Below, piece by piece: positions 46,071-55,356 of a stretch of DNA of 64,000 bases; the stretch's first letter is position 1, and every line of letters begins with the position of its first letter. The notes below the pieces were generated by a model. The model did no database searches. It saw nothing but the letters and a program-made list of their open reading frames with translations, and was not told the origin of the DNA. Both the position numbers and the translations under genes were made by a program. The DNA lies in assembly GCA_963704005.1 (NCBI GenBank), contig CAVPGJ010000004.1:124001-188000 (forward strand), read 5' to 3'. The DNA comes from AC-32 sp963704005. Its GTDB lineage: Bacteria > Actinomycetota > Thermoleophilia > Gaiellales > Gaiellaceae.

Positions 46071-46889
46071 GTGCTCGTTGACTACCACATGCATCTGCGC
46101 GGCCCGGACAACGGCGGCAGCCGCTATTCGGCCGACCGGGCCGAGAAGTACGTCGCCCAGGCTCGCGCCGCCGGGATCGACGAGATCGGCTTCAGCGACC
46201 ACGTCTACTACTTCCGCCAGACCCGCGACCTCTGGGAGATCCCCTGGCTGAGCCAGCGCAGCGCCGACGACCTGGACGAGTACGTCGAAGCCGTCGTCGA
46301 GGCCAAGGGGCGCGGCCTGCCGGTCAAGCTCGGCCTCGAGGTCGACTACTTCCCGGGCATCGAGCCCCAGCTGAGCGAGCTCCTGAACCGGTACCCGTGG
46401 GACTACCTGCTCGGCTCGGTGCACTTCGTCGACGGCTTCCCGGTCGACCAGCCAGCGGGCCTCACCGACAAGCTTCCGGCAGGCGAGGCCTGGCGTCGCT
46501 ACTTCGTCTGGCTGCGGAACGCGGCGAGGAGCGGCCTGTTCGACGCCCTCGCGCACCCGGATCTGGTCAAGATCTTCGGCGTGCGCGCCACGGACGAGGA
46601 GACGCACTACCTGCACGTCGAGACGGCGGACGCGATCGAGGCGGCCGGCGTCTGCGTCGAGGTCTCGGCCGCCGGCCTGCACAAGCCGGTGGGCGAGCTC
46701 TATCCCGACCGCTCCCTGCTCGAGCTCTGCCACGATCGCGGCGTGCCGATCACGCTCGCCTCGGACGCGCACCGGCCCGAGCACGTCGGCCGCGATGTCG
46801 GTCGAGCCGCCGCGCTCGCGCGCGAGGCCGGCTACGAGACCGTGACGGTCTTCGAGAACCGCGAGCGGCGGCAGGAGCCGCTCGGATGA
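46071..46889 (+). CDS. PHP-domain phosphatase (histidinol-phosphatase HisK-like)
   Basis: A 272-aa metal-dependent phosphoesterase. All PHP metal motifs are visible: DYHMHL near the N-terminus, GFSDHVYY, GLEVDYFPG, GSVHFVDG, ALAHPDLVK and LASDAHRPEHVG. This order matches the HisK/HisJ histidinol-phosphatase branch, so it may complete histidine synthesis here. Other PHP phosphatases cannot be excluded because no his genes are nearby. The start is GTG 46071, 25 nt after a palindrome and T-run. The stop overlaps the ispF start by 4 nt. Confidence 0.85.
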   Translation: MLVDYHMHLRGPDNGGSRYSADRAEKYVAQARAAGIDEIGFSDHVYYFRQTRDLWEIPWLSQRSADDLDEYVEAVVEAKGRGLPVKLGLEVDYFPGIEPQLSELLNRYPWDYLLGSVHFVDGFPVDQPAGLTDKLPAGEAWRRYFVWLRNAARSGLFDALAHPDLVKIFGVRATDEETHYLHVETADAIEAAGVCVEVSAAGLHKPVGELYPDRSLLELCHDRGVPITLASDAHRPEHVGRDVGRAAALAREAGYETVTVFENRERRQEPLG

Positions 46890-47353
46890 GGGTCGGGGTC
46901 GGCGTCGATGCGCACGCGCTCGTCGATGGCGTTCCGCTTGTGCTCGGCGGGGTCGAGGTCGACTCGCCCCGCGGCCTCGCCGGTCACTCCGACGGCGACG
47001 TGATCGCTCACGCGCTGATCGACGCACTTCTCGGCGCCGCGGGACTCGGCGACATCGGCTCGCTCTTCCCCTCCGATTCCGACGATTGGCAGGGCGCCTC
47101 GTCGCTCGACCTGCTCGCGCGCGCCTATGCCCAGGTGCGCGACGCGGGCTTCGAGCTCGCCAACGCGGACTGTGTGCTCATCGGCGAGGAACCGCGGATC
47201 GCGCCGCTGCGCGCGGCGATGCAGGCGCGGCTCGCGGAGGCGCTCGGCGTCCAGGCGGGCCTCGTCAACGTGCGGGCTACGACGACCGACGGCCTAGGTT
47301 TCACGGGCCGCGGCGAGGGCCTCGCCGCGGTCGCGGTCGCGCTGGTCGCGTGA
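46886..47353 (+). CDS. ispF: 2-C-methyl-D-erythritol 2,4-cyclodiphosphate synthase
   Basis: Fifth step of the MEP pathway. The 155-aa product has the metal site VGVDAHAL near the N-terminus, GLAGHSDGDVIAHALIDALLG (split at 20: the core is GHSDGDVIAHAL), GDIGSLFPSD, and the cytidine-loop RATTTDGLGFTGRGEG at the C-terminus. The usual length is 155-160. ATG 46886 overlaps the preceding stop. The next gene starts with GTG overlapping its own stop, so three genes are tightly coupled. Confidence 0.95.
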   Translation: MRVGVGVDAHALVDGVPLVLGGVEVDSPRGLAGHSDGDVIAHALIDALLGAAGLGDIGSLFPSDSDDWQGASSLDLLARAYAQVRDAGFELANADCVLIGEEPRIAPLRAAMQARLAEALGVQAGLVNVRATTTDGLGFTGRGEGLAAVAVALVA

Positions 47354-48051
47354 AGATCGTCCCAGTCACGCCCGAGATCCGCGAGAGCGAGGACTTCAGC
47401 CGCCTCCGCCGGGCGTGGCCCGAGCTGGTCTTCCACGACGAGCTCTCCAACGCCTACTGGGGGCGCCTGTACGACGAGCGGCCCGACTTCCAGTTCGCTC
47501 TGCTCGAGGACGATCGGGTGGTCGCCGAGGGCAACTCGCTTCCGGTGAGCGGCCTGCCGCGCGGGTGGCGAGATGCCTTCCCGAGCGGCTTCGGCGACGC
47601 CGAGCCAGACCGGCTCTGCGCGATCGCGATCCTGATCGACCCCGATCGACAGCGCGGCGGCCTCTCGCGCCTGATGCTCGAGCACATGCGCGGCCTCGCC
47701 GTCGAGCACGACTGGGATCTCGTTGCGCCGGTGCGACCGACGCTGAAGCACCGCTACCCGCTGACGCCGATCGAGCGCTATGTCGAGTGGCGGCGCGACG
47801 ACGGCCTGCTCTTCGACCCGTGGCTTCGGGCGCACGAGCGCCTCGGCGCAGAGCTGCTGGGGATCGCGCCCGACTCGCTGATCTCCGAAAGTACCGTCGC
47901 CGAGCTGGAGGAGTGGTGCGGTCTCGCGTTCCCGGAGAGCGGAAGCTACGTCGTGGAGGGCGCGCTCGTGCTGGTCGAGATCGACCTCGAGCGCGACCGC
48001 GGCAGCTACCGCGAGCCGAACGTCTGGATGCGGCACGCTAGTCCGCGCTAG
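47350..48051 (+). CDS. GNAT-like N-acetyltransferase
   Basis: A 233-aa cytosolic protein. IVPVTPEIRESEDFSRLRR opens a GNAT-type fold; CAIAILIDPDRQRGGLSRLML carries the acetyl-CoA loop (pyrophosphate-binding R/Q-x2-G-x-[GS] pattern at QRGGLS). The rest, with APVRPTLKHRYPLTPIERY, matches uncharacterised acetyltransferases of actinobacteria. The substrate is unknown. GTG 47350 overlaps the ispF stop. The last 14 nt overlap the convergent mutY gene. Confidence 0.72.
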   Translation: MKIVPVTPEIRESEDFSRLRRAWPELVFHDELSNAYWGRLYDERPDFQFALLEDDRVVAEGNSLPVSGLPRGWRDAFPSGFGDAEPDRLCAIAILIDPDRQRGGLSRLMLEHMRGLAVEHDWDLVAPVRPTLKHRYPLTPIERYVEWRRDDGLLFDPWLRAHERLGAELLGIAPDSLISESTVAELEEWCGLAFPESGSYVVEGALVLVEIDLERDRGSYREPNVWMRHASPR

Positions 48052-48724
48052 GGACGAGGCCGTCGCGAGCCAGCGCCGCTACGGCCTCGTCGTCGCCAGG
48101 ATCGGCGCCGTCGAGCAGCGCGCGCAATGCAGCCCCCCGCCGCTGCCGGAACGAGCCCTCGAACGGCCCCTGCTTCCGCAGCGGCTCGTAGCGCCGGCCG
48201 CGCGAGGAGCAGCCGGCGGCGAGCGGGCAGGCGCGGCAGCGCGGCACACGGGCGATGCAGACCGTCGCTCCGAGGTCCATCAGCGCCTGGGCACAAGAGT
48301 GGTCGAACGTAAGACCCGTCCGCTCGAGCACGCGGCGCACGTTCACGTCGACGGGCAGCACCGGCCGTCCGAAGGCAAAGCAGGCGACCGCGTCCGCCGT
48401 GTAGGGGCCGACTCCCGGGAGCGCCGTCAGATCGTCGGGCCAGCCGCCGGCCGCCACCGCCTGCGCCGCCCGCTGCAGGTTGAGCGCGCGCCGGTTGTAG
48501 CCGAGCCCCTGCCAGGCCCGGATCACCTCGGCCGTCGGCGCAGCAGCCAGCGCCTCGACGGACGGCCAGCGCTCGAGCCAGTCGAGGTAGCGCGGCACAA
48601 CGCGGGCGGCCTGCGTCTGCTGGAGCATCACCTCCGAGACGAGAATCGCGTACGGATCGCGAGTCCGCCGCCACGGAAGGTCACGCCCGTGCTCGTCGAA
48701 CCATTCGAGCAGCTCGCCCTGCAC
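48038..48724 (-). CDS. mutY: A/G-specific adenine glycosylase, short form
   Basis: Removes adenine mispaired with 8-oxoguanine. The 228-aa product has the N-terminal helices WFDEHGRDLPWRRTRDPYA, SEVMLQQTQ (catalytic Glu region), the helix-hairpin-helix LPGVGPYTADAV with the catalytic Asp in VLPVDVNVRR, and the [4Fe-4S] cluster C-x6-C-x2-C-x5-C (CIARVPRCRACPLAAGC). The C-terminal NUDIX-like domain that recognises 8-oxoG (about 110 residues in ordinary MutY) is absent; only ~50 unrelated residues follow the cluster. It may be a MutY variant of relaxed specificity. The start is GTG 48724. Confidence 0.88.
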   Translation of the reverse strand: MQGELLEWFDEHGRDLPWRRTRDPYAILVSEVMLQQTQAARVVPRYLDWLERWPSVEALAAAPTAEVIRAWQGLGYNRRALNLQRAAQAVAAGGWPDDLTALPGVGPYTADAVACFAFGRPVLPVDVNVRRVLERTGLTFDHSCAQALMDLGATVCIARVPRCRACPLAAGCSSRGRRYEPLRKQGPFEGSFRQRRGAALRALLDGADPGDDEAVAALARDGLVPSAD

Positions 48725-48741
48725 CGGCAGAGCGTACGGAA

Positions 48742-49308
48742 CTAAGCGGCCGCGAGGGCGGGGCGCGGCCGCGCTGTCGGCCGGGGCAGGAGGATCCGCG
48801 CGAGGCTCAGCCAGATGACGGGGCCCGCCGCCAGCGCAGCCACGACCGGCCCAGTGATGCCCTTGAGGTCGGTGCCCACCATGAGCGCGTGCCCAAGGAA
48901 GAGCGCGAAGGCGGCGAAGCTCGCGTAGTGCAGGAGCCGCCAGCCGCGGTGGCCGATCCAGCGCTTGGCGCGGAAGGAGAGCGCGAGCACGAGGGTCAGC
49001 CAGCCGGCCGTGACGCCCGCTGCGATCCCGATCGGCTTCCAGGGCGCGGCGAGGGGGACGAGCACCGCCGGTAGGCCGAAGTGGAGCACCGGGTCGAGCA
49101 TGACGGCCACGGCGTGCAGTAGGACCATCCAGAGCGCGGTCCAGACGAGCGTGCGGTGCCAGCCGAACAGCGCCTTCTGGCGCCGCGGGCCGAGCAGGCG
49201 GGTGCTCATCGCGAGGCCGAGCCAGACGGAGAGGGTCAGGAGCCCGAAGGCGACGAGCCCCGAGGCTCGGGCGAGCAACCAGAAGGTCGGGACGCCGGCG
49301 CCGGTCAC
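48742..49308 (-). CDS. Ferric reductase-like transmembrane protein
   Basis: A 188-aa membrane protein with about five to six helices. Histidine pairs spaced across two helices, GWHRTLVWTALWMVLLHA (split around 18 residues) and LLHYASFAAFALFLGHALM, match b-type heme ligands of the ferric reductase/YedZ family. There is no FAD/NADPH domain, so it may pass electrons with a partner protein. GTG 49308 overlaps the stop of the small upstream gene (GTGA); a longer frame upstream is antisense noise. It lies in a three-gene string with two tiny membrane proteins. Confidence 0.8.
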   Translation of the reverse strand: MTGAGVPTFWLLARASGLVAFGLLTLSVWLGLAMSTRLLGPRRQKALFGWHRTLVWTALWMVLLHAVAVMLDPVLHFGLPAVLVPLAAPWKPIGIAAGVTAGWLTLVLALSFRAKRWIGHRGWRLLHYASFAAFALFLGHALMVGTDLKGITGPVVAALAAGPVIWLSLARILLPRPTARPRPALAAA

Positions 49309-49514
49309 GCGGGAGGCGAGCTGTGGGTCGTGGTGTGGGTTGCGACGCCCGCAGGCAGGAGCACGGCGTGGGCTTTGCCGCCCTTGCCCTTGATCACGAC
49401 GACCCGGGCGCCGCCGCCGGCGGGGGTCTGCACCGGCGGGTGCGACCACGCGAGGACCGCGACGATCGCGAACAGCGCCCAGGTCGCCGCTACCGCTGCC
49501 CAGACGCGCCGCAC
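49305..49514 (-). CDS. Small single-helix membrane protein (69 aa)
   Basis: One N-terminal membrane helix (VWAAVAATWALFAIVAVLAW, ~4-23) is followed by an extracytoplasmic tail with ARVVVIKGKGGKAHAVLLP and a His/Thr/Ser-rich end (THTTTHSSPP). No family is recognised. GTG 49514 overlaps the upstream stop by one base (TAGTG), and the stop overlaps the ferric-reductase-like start. It is probably an accessory subunit of that membrane protein. Confidence 0.65.
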   Translation of the reverse strand: MRRVWAAVAATWALFAIVAVLAWSHPPVQTPAGGGARVVVIKGKGGKAHAVLLPAGVATHTTTHSSPPA

Positions 49515-49714
49515 TAGTCGGACTCCTCGGCGTGCGGTGCGACCGGTGCTGCCGGTGCGACCTGCACGACCTGCGCGGGGGCGGGAGCGGTCGGCCGCTG
49601 TCGCAGGCCGGTCACCGCCGCGCCGCCCGTCAGGACGGTCAGCGCGAGCAGGCCGGCGAGCGCGAAGGCCTGGAGCCGGGCCCGCTGCGGTTGGGAGGCG
49701 TCGTTCATGCCCAT
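49514..49714 (-). CDS. Small single-helix membrane protein (66 aa)
   Basis: ATG 49714 (or ATG 49708, two codons later) gives a protein with a basic start (QPQRARLQ), one helix (AFALAGLLALTVLTGGAAV) and a Pro/Ala-rich tail (TAPAPAQVVQVAPAAPVAP) ending in acidic EESD. It heads the three-gene string with the 69-aa protein and the ferric-reductase-like protein. No family is recognised. A longer upstream frame is antisense to the glycosylase gene and was rejected. Confidence 0.55.
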   Translation of the reverse strand: MGMNDASQPQRARLQAFALAGLLALTVLTGGAAVTGLRQRPTAPAPAQVVQVAPAAPVAPHAEESD

Positions 49715-49793
49715 AGGTGTACTCGGGGCCGGGTAAAGCGCGGGCCAGCGCAAGGTTCGGGTTCGGCCAAGACCGTGTTGTACGTTGACGTCG

Positions 49794-50780
49794 ATGCGGA
49801 AGGTCGGGGTGGAGGAGGCGAGACGGCTAGCGGTACGGGCGCAGGCCCTGGACGGCTCGGCGCGGGGCGTGCTCGACACCGTGCGCCGACTCGGTTTCTT
49901 GCAGATGGACCCGATCGCCACGGTCGCCAGGCCGCAGGAGCTCGTCCTCTTCAGCCGGCTCGGGCCGTTCGACGCCTCCGAGCTCGATCGCTTGCTCTGG
50001 GCGGAACGGAAGCTGTTCGAGTACGACGCGTTCATCTATCCGGTCGAGGACCTGCCGCTGCAGCGGGCGCGGATGGCACGCAGGCGCCGCGGGGGCAAGC
50101 TCAAGCGCGACGAGTGGACGCGCGAGTTCATGCGTGAGAACGGCCGTCTCCGCCGCCACATTCTCCGCGAGGTCGAGCGCAACGGGCCGCTTCTCTCGCG
50201 CGACCTGAAGGACGACGGAGCGGCGTCGGGGGAGCGCCATCCGTGGTGGGGGCGCGGCGCGATGCGGCTGATGATCGACATGCTCGCCGGCCGCGGTCAG
50301 ATCGCGGTTGCCGGGCGCGTCGGCACCCACCGTCTCTGGGATCTTCCGGAGCGGGTCTGGCCCGAAACCGAGACCCTGCCCTGGCGCGAAGCCGAGCGCG
50401 AGCTCATGGAGCGCCGGCGCCGCAGGCTCGGCGCATGGCTGGAGCGCGGCGAGTGGGTTGCGCATCCGGACGTCGAGGACGGCCCGGTGCCCGACCGCGT
50501 CACGGTGCTCTCGCCCTTCGACGGCCTGGTCAAGGACCGCGACCGCGCAGAGCAGCTGTGGGGCTTCCGCTACCGGTTGGAGATGTACGTCCCGAGAGCG
50601 AAGCGCGAGTACGGTTACTACGTGCTGCCGCTGCTCGCCGGCGACCGGATCGTAGGGCGGGTCGAGCCGCGCCTCGACCGCAAGACGGGAAAGCTGGAGG
50701 TGCTCGGCGTCTGGGGCGACACCCCCCGCTTGGACGAGGCGCTGGACGATTTGGCCAACTTCCTCGGGGCAGCACGATGA
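49794..50780 (+). CDS. YcaQ/AlkZ-family winged-helix DNA glycosylase
   Basis: A 328-aa protein of the HTH_42 family, whose members remove alkylated bases or unhook interstrand crosslinks. The diagnostic catalytic motif is QMD in LGFLQMDPIATVARPQEL (about residue 36), of the QxD type seen in YcaQ. Later segments KLFEYDAFIYPVED and TVLSPFDGLVKDRDRAEQLW are also typical. ATG 49794 is preferred over TTG 49785. The stop overlaps the start of the GluRS-like gene. Confidence 0.85.
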   Translation: MRKVGVEEARRLAVRAQALDGSARGVLDTVRRLGFLQMDPIATVARPQELVLFSRLGPFDASELDRLLWAERKLFEYDAFIYPVEDLPLQRARMARRRRGGKLKRDEWTREFMRENGRLRRHILREVERNGPLLSRDLKDDGAASGERHPWWGRGAMRLMIDMLAGRGQIAVAGRVGTHRLWDLPERVWPETETLPWREAERELMERRRRRLGAWLERGEWVAHPDVEDGPVPDRVTVLSPFDGLVKDRDRAEQLWGFRYRLEMYVPRAKREYGYYVLPLLAGDRIVGRVEPRLDRKTGKLEVLGVWGDTPRLDEALDDLANFLGAAR

Positions 50781-51760
50781 AAAGGGTGCGCTTCGCTCCC
50801 AGCCCGACGGGGTCGCTGCACGTCGGCAACGCGCTCAGCGCGGTCGCCAACCGCGCCTTCGGCGACTGGTTCTTGCTGCGGATCGACGACACCGACCCGG
50901 CGCGCAACGTGCCCGGCGGCGAGGAGGAGCTGCTCCGCGACCTCGAATGGCTCGGCGTTGCCTGGGACGAAGGCCCCGTGCGCCAGAGCGAGCGGCGCGA
51001 GCGCCACCTGCAGGCGGCGGCGCCGCTCGGCGACCGCTTCGAAGGGATCACGCTCGTCCGCGAGGACGGCACGCCGACCTACCACCTCGCCAGCGTGGTG
51101 GACGACGTCGACTTCGGGATCACGCACGTGATCCGCGGCAACGACCACCGGCCGAACGAGGACCTGCACCGCCGTCTGTTCCAGGCGCTCGGCGCGGCGC
51201 CCCCCGAGTTCGTCCACCACGGCCTGATCCTCGGCGCCGACGGCAAGAAGCTCGCCAAGCGCGCCGAGGGCGCCACCGTCGCGTCGCTGCGCGACGCCGG
51301 GATCCCGGCGGAGGCCGTGCGCCGCTACCTCGAGGAGCTGGGCCTACCGAAGCACGACGTCCACTACGACCTGCCGCGGATCCGCCGCCTTGCGATCGAG
51401 GCGATCGCGGCCATGCCCGACGCCGAGCTGGCCGAGCGCGCTGGGGCACCGGTCGAGCTCGTCCCCGCGCTACGCGGCGCGCGCGACCTGAACGAGGCCC
51501 GCGACTACGCGCAGGCAATCCTCCAGCCGCCTGCCCCGGCCCGCCTCCGGTCTCCCGAGACGCTCGAGCGCTTTCGCGAGCTACTCGAGCAGGACGGCGA
51601 CCCACGCGAGCTCGTTCGCGAGCTGAAGGCGGTCGGTGGCGACCTGCGCACGCTTCGCCTCGCGCTGACCGGCGCTGAGCGCGGGCCGGAGCTGTGGACG
51701 GTGATCGCCGCGCTTCCGCGCGACGAGGCCCTCAGGCGCGTGGACGCGGCCCTCCGGTAG
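50777..51760 (+). CDS. Compact glutamyl-tRNA synthetase-like protein
   Basis: A 327-aa class I synthetase relative. The HIGH-type motif is in FAPSPTGSLHVGNA (residues 6-19) and the KMSKS-type motif is KKLAKR (~157-162); RIDDTDPAR and VDFGITHVIRGNDHRPNED are also GluRS/GlnRS signatures. Canonical bacterial GluRS is about 470 aa. Here the segment between the DDTD region and PTYHLAS is only ~65 residues, so the zinc-binding/acceptor insertion is missing, while a ~130-residue helical C-terminal part remains. It is larger than GluQ-RS (~300 aa) and lacks its Cys motif. It could be the genome's GluRS or a paralogue with another role. The start ATG overlaps the preceding stop. Confidence 0.78.
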   Translation: MKRVRFAPSPTGSLHVGNALSAVANRAFGDWFLLRIDDTDPARNVPGGEEELLRDLEWLGVAWDEGPVRQSERRERHLQAAAPLGDRFEGITLVREDGTPTYHLASVVDDVDFGITHVIRGNDHRPNEDLHRRLFQALGAAPPEFVHHGLILGADGKKLAKRAEGATVASLRDAGIPAEAVRRYLEELGLPKHDVHYDLPRIRRLAIEAIAAMPDAELAERAGAPVELVPALRGARDLNEARDYAQAILQPPAPARLRSPETLERFRELLEQDGDPRELVRELKAVGGDLRTLRLALTGAERGPELWTVIAALPRDEALRRVDAALR

Positions 51761-52757
51761 AAGCGCTCCAAAGCCCCTTGATCCGGTCGGTCAGGCGCGG
51801 CCCGATCAGGCTCGCGGCGGCGAGCTTCCAGGCAGGCGCCTCGAGGAGCACTCCGGGGTCCGCCCGCACCGCCTCCGCGAGGGCGCGGAAGGTCGGCAGC
51901 GTCCTGCGCTCCGGCAGCGTGAGGCTGCGCGCCATGATCACGAGCTCCCTGCGGCGGGCCTCCTCCGCGAGCCGGCGCAGGTCGCGCGCATCCTCGACCG
52001 CGCCGTTGTGCTGCTCCAGGAACTGGAGCTTGACGGCCTTGAGGTGCGAGACGATCTCGATCCCCTGGACATAGCCCGGGCCCTGCGGCGGCCCGAACTC
52101 CGCGGAGTACGTGGCGCCGTGGATCCGGTACGCGCCCAGGGTCTCGTCCACGTACGCGAACTCCCAGCCGTTCGCGGCCATCCGGAGCCACATGCCGAAG
52201 TCGACCGCGGGAAGATCCTCGGCCACCATCCGCTCTTGCGGCAGCGCCGCCGATCGCATCAGCGCCATCGAGGCGCAGACCCGGCACGACCAGCGCATCG
52301 ACTCGGCGATGAACTCGCGCGCGCTCTCGACGCGGTCCTCCTCGAGCCCGTACGTCCAGTTGACGTGGGAGAGGAGCACGTTGCCCTCCCCGTCGATCAG
52401 GTCGAAGGCCGCATGCGCCACCCCCGCCTCGGGGTGGCGGTCCAGCTCGGCGACCGTCCGTTCCAGCAGCTTCGGATAGGCGAGGTCGTCGTCCGGCAGG
52501 ATCAGGGCGTAGTCGCTCTCGACCCGCTCGAGGAACCAGTTGAAGTTGCCGAGCAGGCCGAGGTTCTTCTTCTGCCGCACGTAGCGCAGGCGGGAGTCGT
52601 CGAAGGAGGCGACCGCGTCGGGCGTTCCGTCCGTGGAGGCGTTGTCGGAGACGATCAGCTCGAAGTCGTCGTGGGTCTGCGCGAGCACTCCGGCGATCGC
52701 GTGCGGGAGGAGGGTCGCCCGGTTGTAGGTCGGGATGAAGACGGAGACGCGCGCCAT
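51732..52757 (-). CDS. Family 2 glycosyltransferase
   Basis: A 341-aa enzyme counting from ATG 52757 (ATG 52775 six codons upstream is the alternative). SVFIPTYNRATLLPHAI, ELIVSDNASTDGT, LILPDDDLAYPK (metal-binding DDD) and a DFGMWLRMA acceptor motif define the GT-A family 2 fold. The C-terminal ~100 residues are helical. It is a lone glycosyltransferase antisense between two synthetase genes, overlapping the GluRS-like gene by 29 nt. An inverted repeat covers its start codons. Confidence 0.88.
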   Translation of the reverse strand: MARVSVFIPTYNRATLLPHAIAGVLAQTHDDFELIVSDNASTDGTPDAVASFDDSRLRYVRQKKNLGLLGNFNWFLERVESDYALILPDDDLAYPKLLERTVAELDRHPEAGVAHAAFDLIDGEGNVLLSHVNWTYGLEEDRVESAREFIAESMRWSCRVCASMALMRSAALPQERMVAEDLPAVDFGMWLRMAANGWEFAYVDETLGAYRIHGATYSAEFGPPQGPGYVQGIEIVSHLKAVKLQFLEQHNGAVEDARDLRRLAEEARRRELVIMARSLTLPERRTLPTFRALAEAVRADPGVLLEAPAWKLAAASLIGPRLTDRIKGLWSASTGGPRPRA

Positions 52758-52776
52758 GCAAACCCAATTTTGCATG
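52755..52776. promoter_or_regulatory. Inverted repeat over the start of the glycosyltransferase gene
   Basis: CATGCAAA-CCCAAT-TTTGCATG is a perfect 8-bp inverted repeat (52755-52762 and 52769-52776) in an AT-rich island. Both candidate ATG codons of the minus-strand glycosyltransferase lie in its arms, and cysS starts 23 nt away in the other direction. It may be an operator for the divergent pair or an RNA hairpin hiding the start. Confidence 0.5.
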
Positions 52777-52798
52777 CGGTTTCGATAGAACCTCTTCC

Positions 52799-54108
<1,310 letters not shown>

Positions 54109-54112
<4 letters not shown>

Positions 54113-54816
54113 CTTCGGAGCTCGTCTACGGGCGGCGGCCCGTGCGCGAGGCGATCCGCGGGCCGCGGGCGGTGCGCGAGCTCTGGGCGACGGAGCGGGC
54201 GCTGAGGGCCGAGCCGTGGCTGAACGAGGCCGGCGTCCGCGTCCAGCGCAAGCCCGAGCGGGACCTCAACGCCGAGGCGGGCACGACCGACCACCAGGGC
54301 GTGCTCGCGCGGGTCGAGCCGTTCCGCTACGCGAACGCCCACGAGCTCGCCGCCGGCGACGCGCCACTCCTCGCCGTGCTCGACTCCGTCACCGACCCGC
54401 GCAACCTCGGCGCCGTGATCCGCTGCGCCGACGGCGCGGGCGCGAACGGGGTCGTGCTCCCCGCGCACAACTCGGCGCGGGTGACGCCGACGGTCGTCCA
54501 CGCCTCTGCCGGCGCCGCCGAGCACCTGCCGGTCGCGGTCGTCAAGAACCTGGCGCGCTACCTCGGCGAGATCAAGAGCCCGCAGCTCTGGATCTGGGCC
54601 GCGGCCGGGGACGCCGAGACGTCGATGTGGGACGCCGACCTCTCCGGCGGCGCCGTCTTCGTGCTCGGCGCCGAAGGGAAGGGCCTCCGCCCGCTCGTCC
54701 GCCGCACCTGCGACGACGCCGTGCGGATCCCGCTCCTCGGCAAGGTCGAGTCCCTGAACGTCAGCGTGGCCGCAGGGCTCCTGCTCTACGAGGCGAGGCG
54801 GCAGCGCGGTGGCTGA
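54109..54816 (+). CDS. rlmB: 23S rRNA (guanosine-2'-O-)-methyltransferase RlmB-like (SpoU family)
   Basis: A 235-aa SPOUT methyltransferase. An N-terminal substrate-binding domain (ELVYGRRPVREAI) is followed by the trefoil-knot domain with SpoU motifs LDSVTDPRNLGAVIRCAD, the middle strand VFVLGAEGKGLRPLV and the C-terminal VRIPLLGKVESLNVSVAAGLLLYE (split beyond 20; core PLLGKVESLNVSVA). These bind S-adenosylmethionine. GTG 54109 overlaps the cysS stop. The cysS-rlmB-NYN order is common in actinobacteria and Firmicutes. Confidence 0.93.
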
Positions 54817-55249
54817 GCCCACCCTGTACCTCTTCGACGGCTACAACCTCTTGCACGCGGGGCCGTTCGATGAACCGCGCGAGCTCGTCGACCGGCTCGC
54901 CAGCTTCGTCGCGCTGCACGGCGCGCACGGCGTGGTCGTCTTCGACGGCGTCGGCGAGGAGCGCACGCACGGGCCGCTCGAGGTTCGCTACGCCGACCAC
55001 GCCGACGCGCTGCTCGAGCGCCTCGCCGCCGAGCACCGCTCCACCGAGACGGTCTGCCTCGTCTCCTCCGACACGGCGGTGCGCGGCACCTCCGGCCAGG
55101 AGGTGCAGAAGCGCAGCTCGCAGACCTTCCTCGGCGACCTCGAGGAGCCGAAGCATGGCGAGACGAGCCGGTACCGAGTAGGCGATCGCGTGGACGAAGA
55201 AACGCGAAAACGCCTGGAAGAACTGCGCCGAGGCAAGCGGTCCGGTTGA
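54809..55249 (+). CDS. NYN-domain (YacP-like) ribonuclease
   Basis: A 146-aa PIN-like protein. LYLFDGYNLLHAG holds the first catalytic Asp and YN pair, GVVVFDGVG the second acidic strand, and CLVSSDTAVRGTSGQEVQKR the third site. YacP/Rae1 relatives cleave mRNA in ribosomes. A basic helical tail (RKRLEELRRGKRSG) may contact RNA. GTG 54809 overlaps the rlmB stop by 8 nt, consistent with co-translation. Confidence 0.88.
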   Translation: MAEPTLYLFDGYNLLHAGPFDEPRELVDRLASFVALHGAHGVVVFDGVGEERTHGPLEVRYADHADALLERLAAEHRSTETVCLVSSDTAVRGTSGQEVQKRSSQTFLGDLEEPKHGETSRYRVGDRVDEETRKRLEELRRGKRSG

Positions 55250-55261
55250 GATAAACAGAAC

Positions 55262-55298
55262 GCAAGGTCTTGAAACTGTGTTGGGACCTTGCTATCTT
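55262..55298 (+). promoter_or_regulatory. Predicted sigH promoter embedded in an inverted repeat
   Basis: TTGAAA (55270-55275) and TATCTT (55293-55298) have a 17-bp spacer. The 8-bp arms GCAAGGTC (55262-55269) and GACCTTGC (55285-55292) flank the -35 box and abut the -10 box. A dimeric regulator bound there would block the promoter, so an operator is plausible. Confidence 0.55.
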
Positions 55299-55356
55299 GG
55301 GCCTCAACCTAAGGGTGAGGCTTTAGGAGCTCGCCTGCCGTCAGCGAGGAGGAGCA

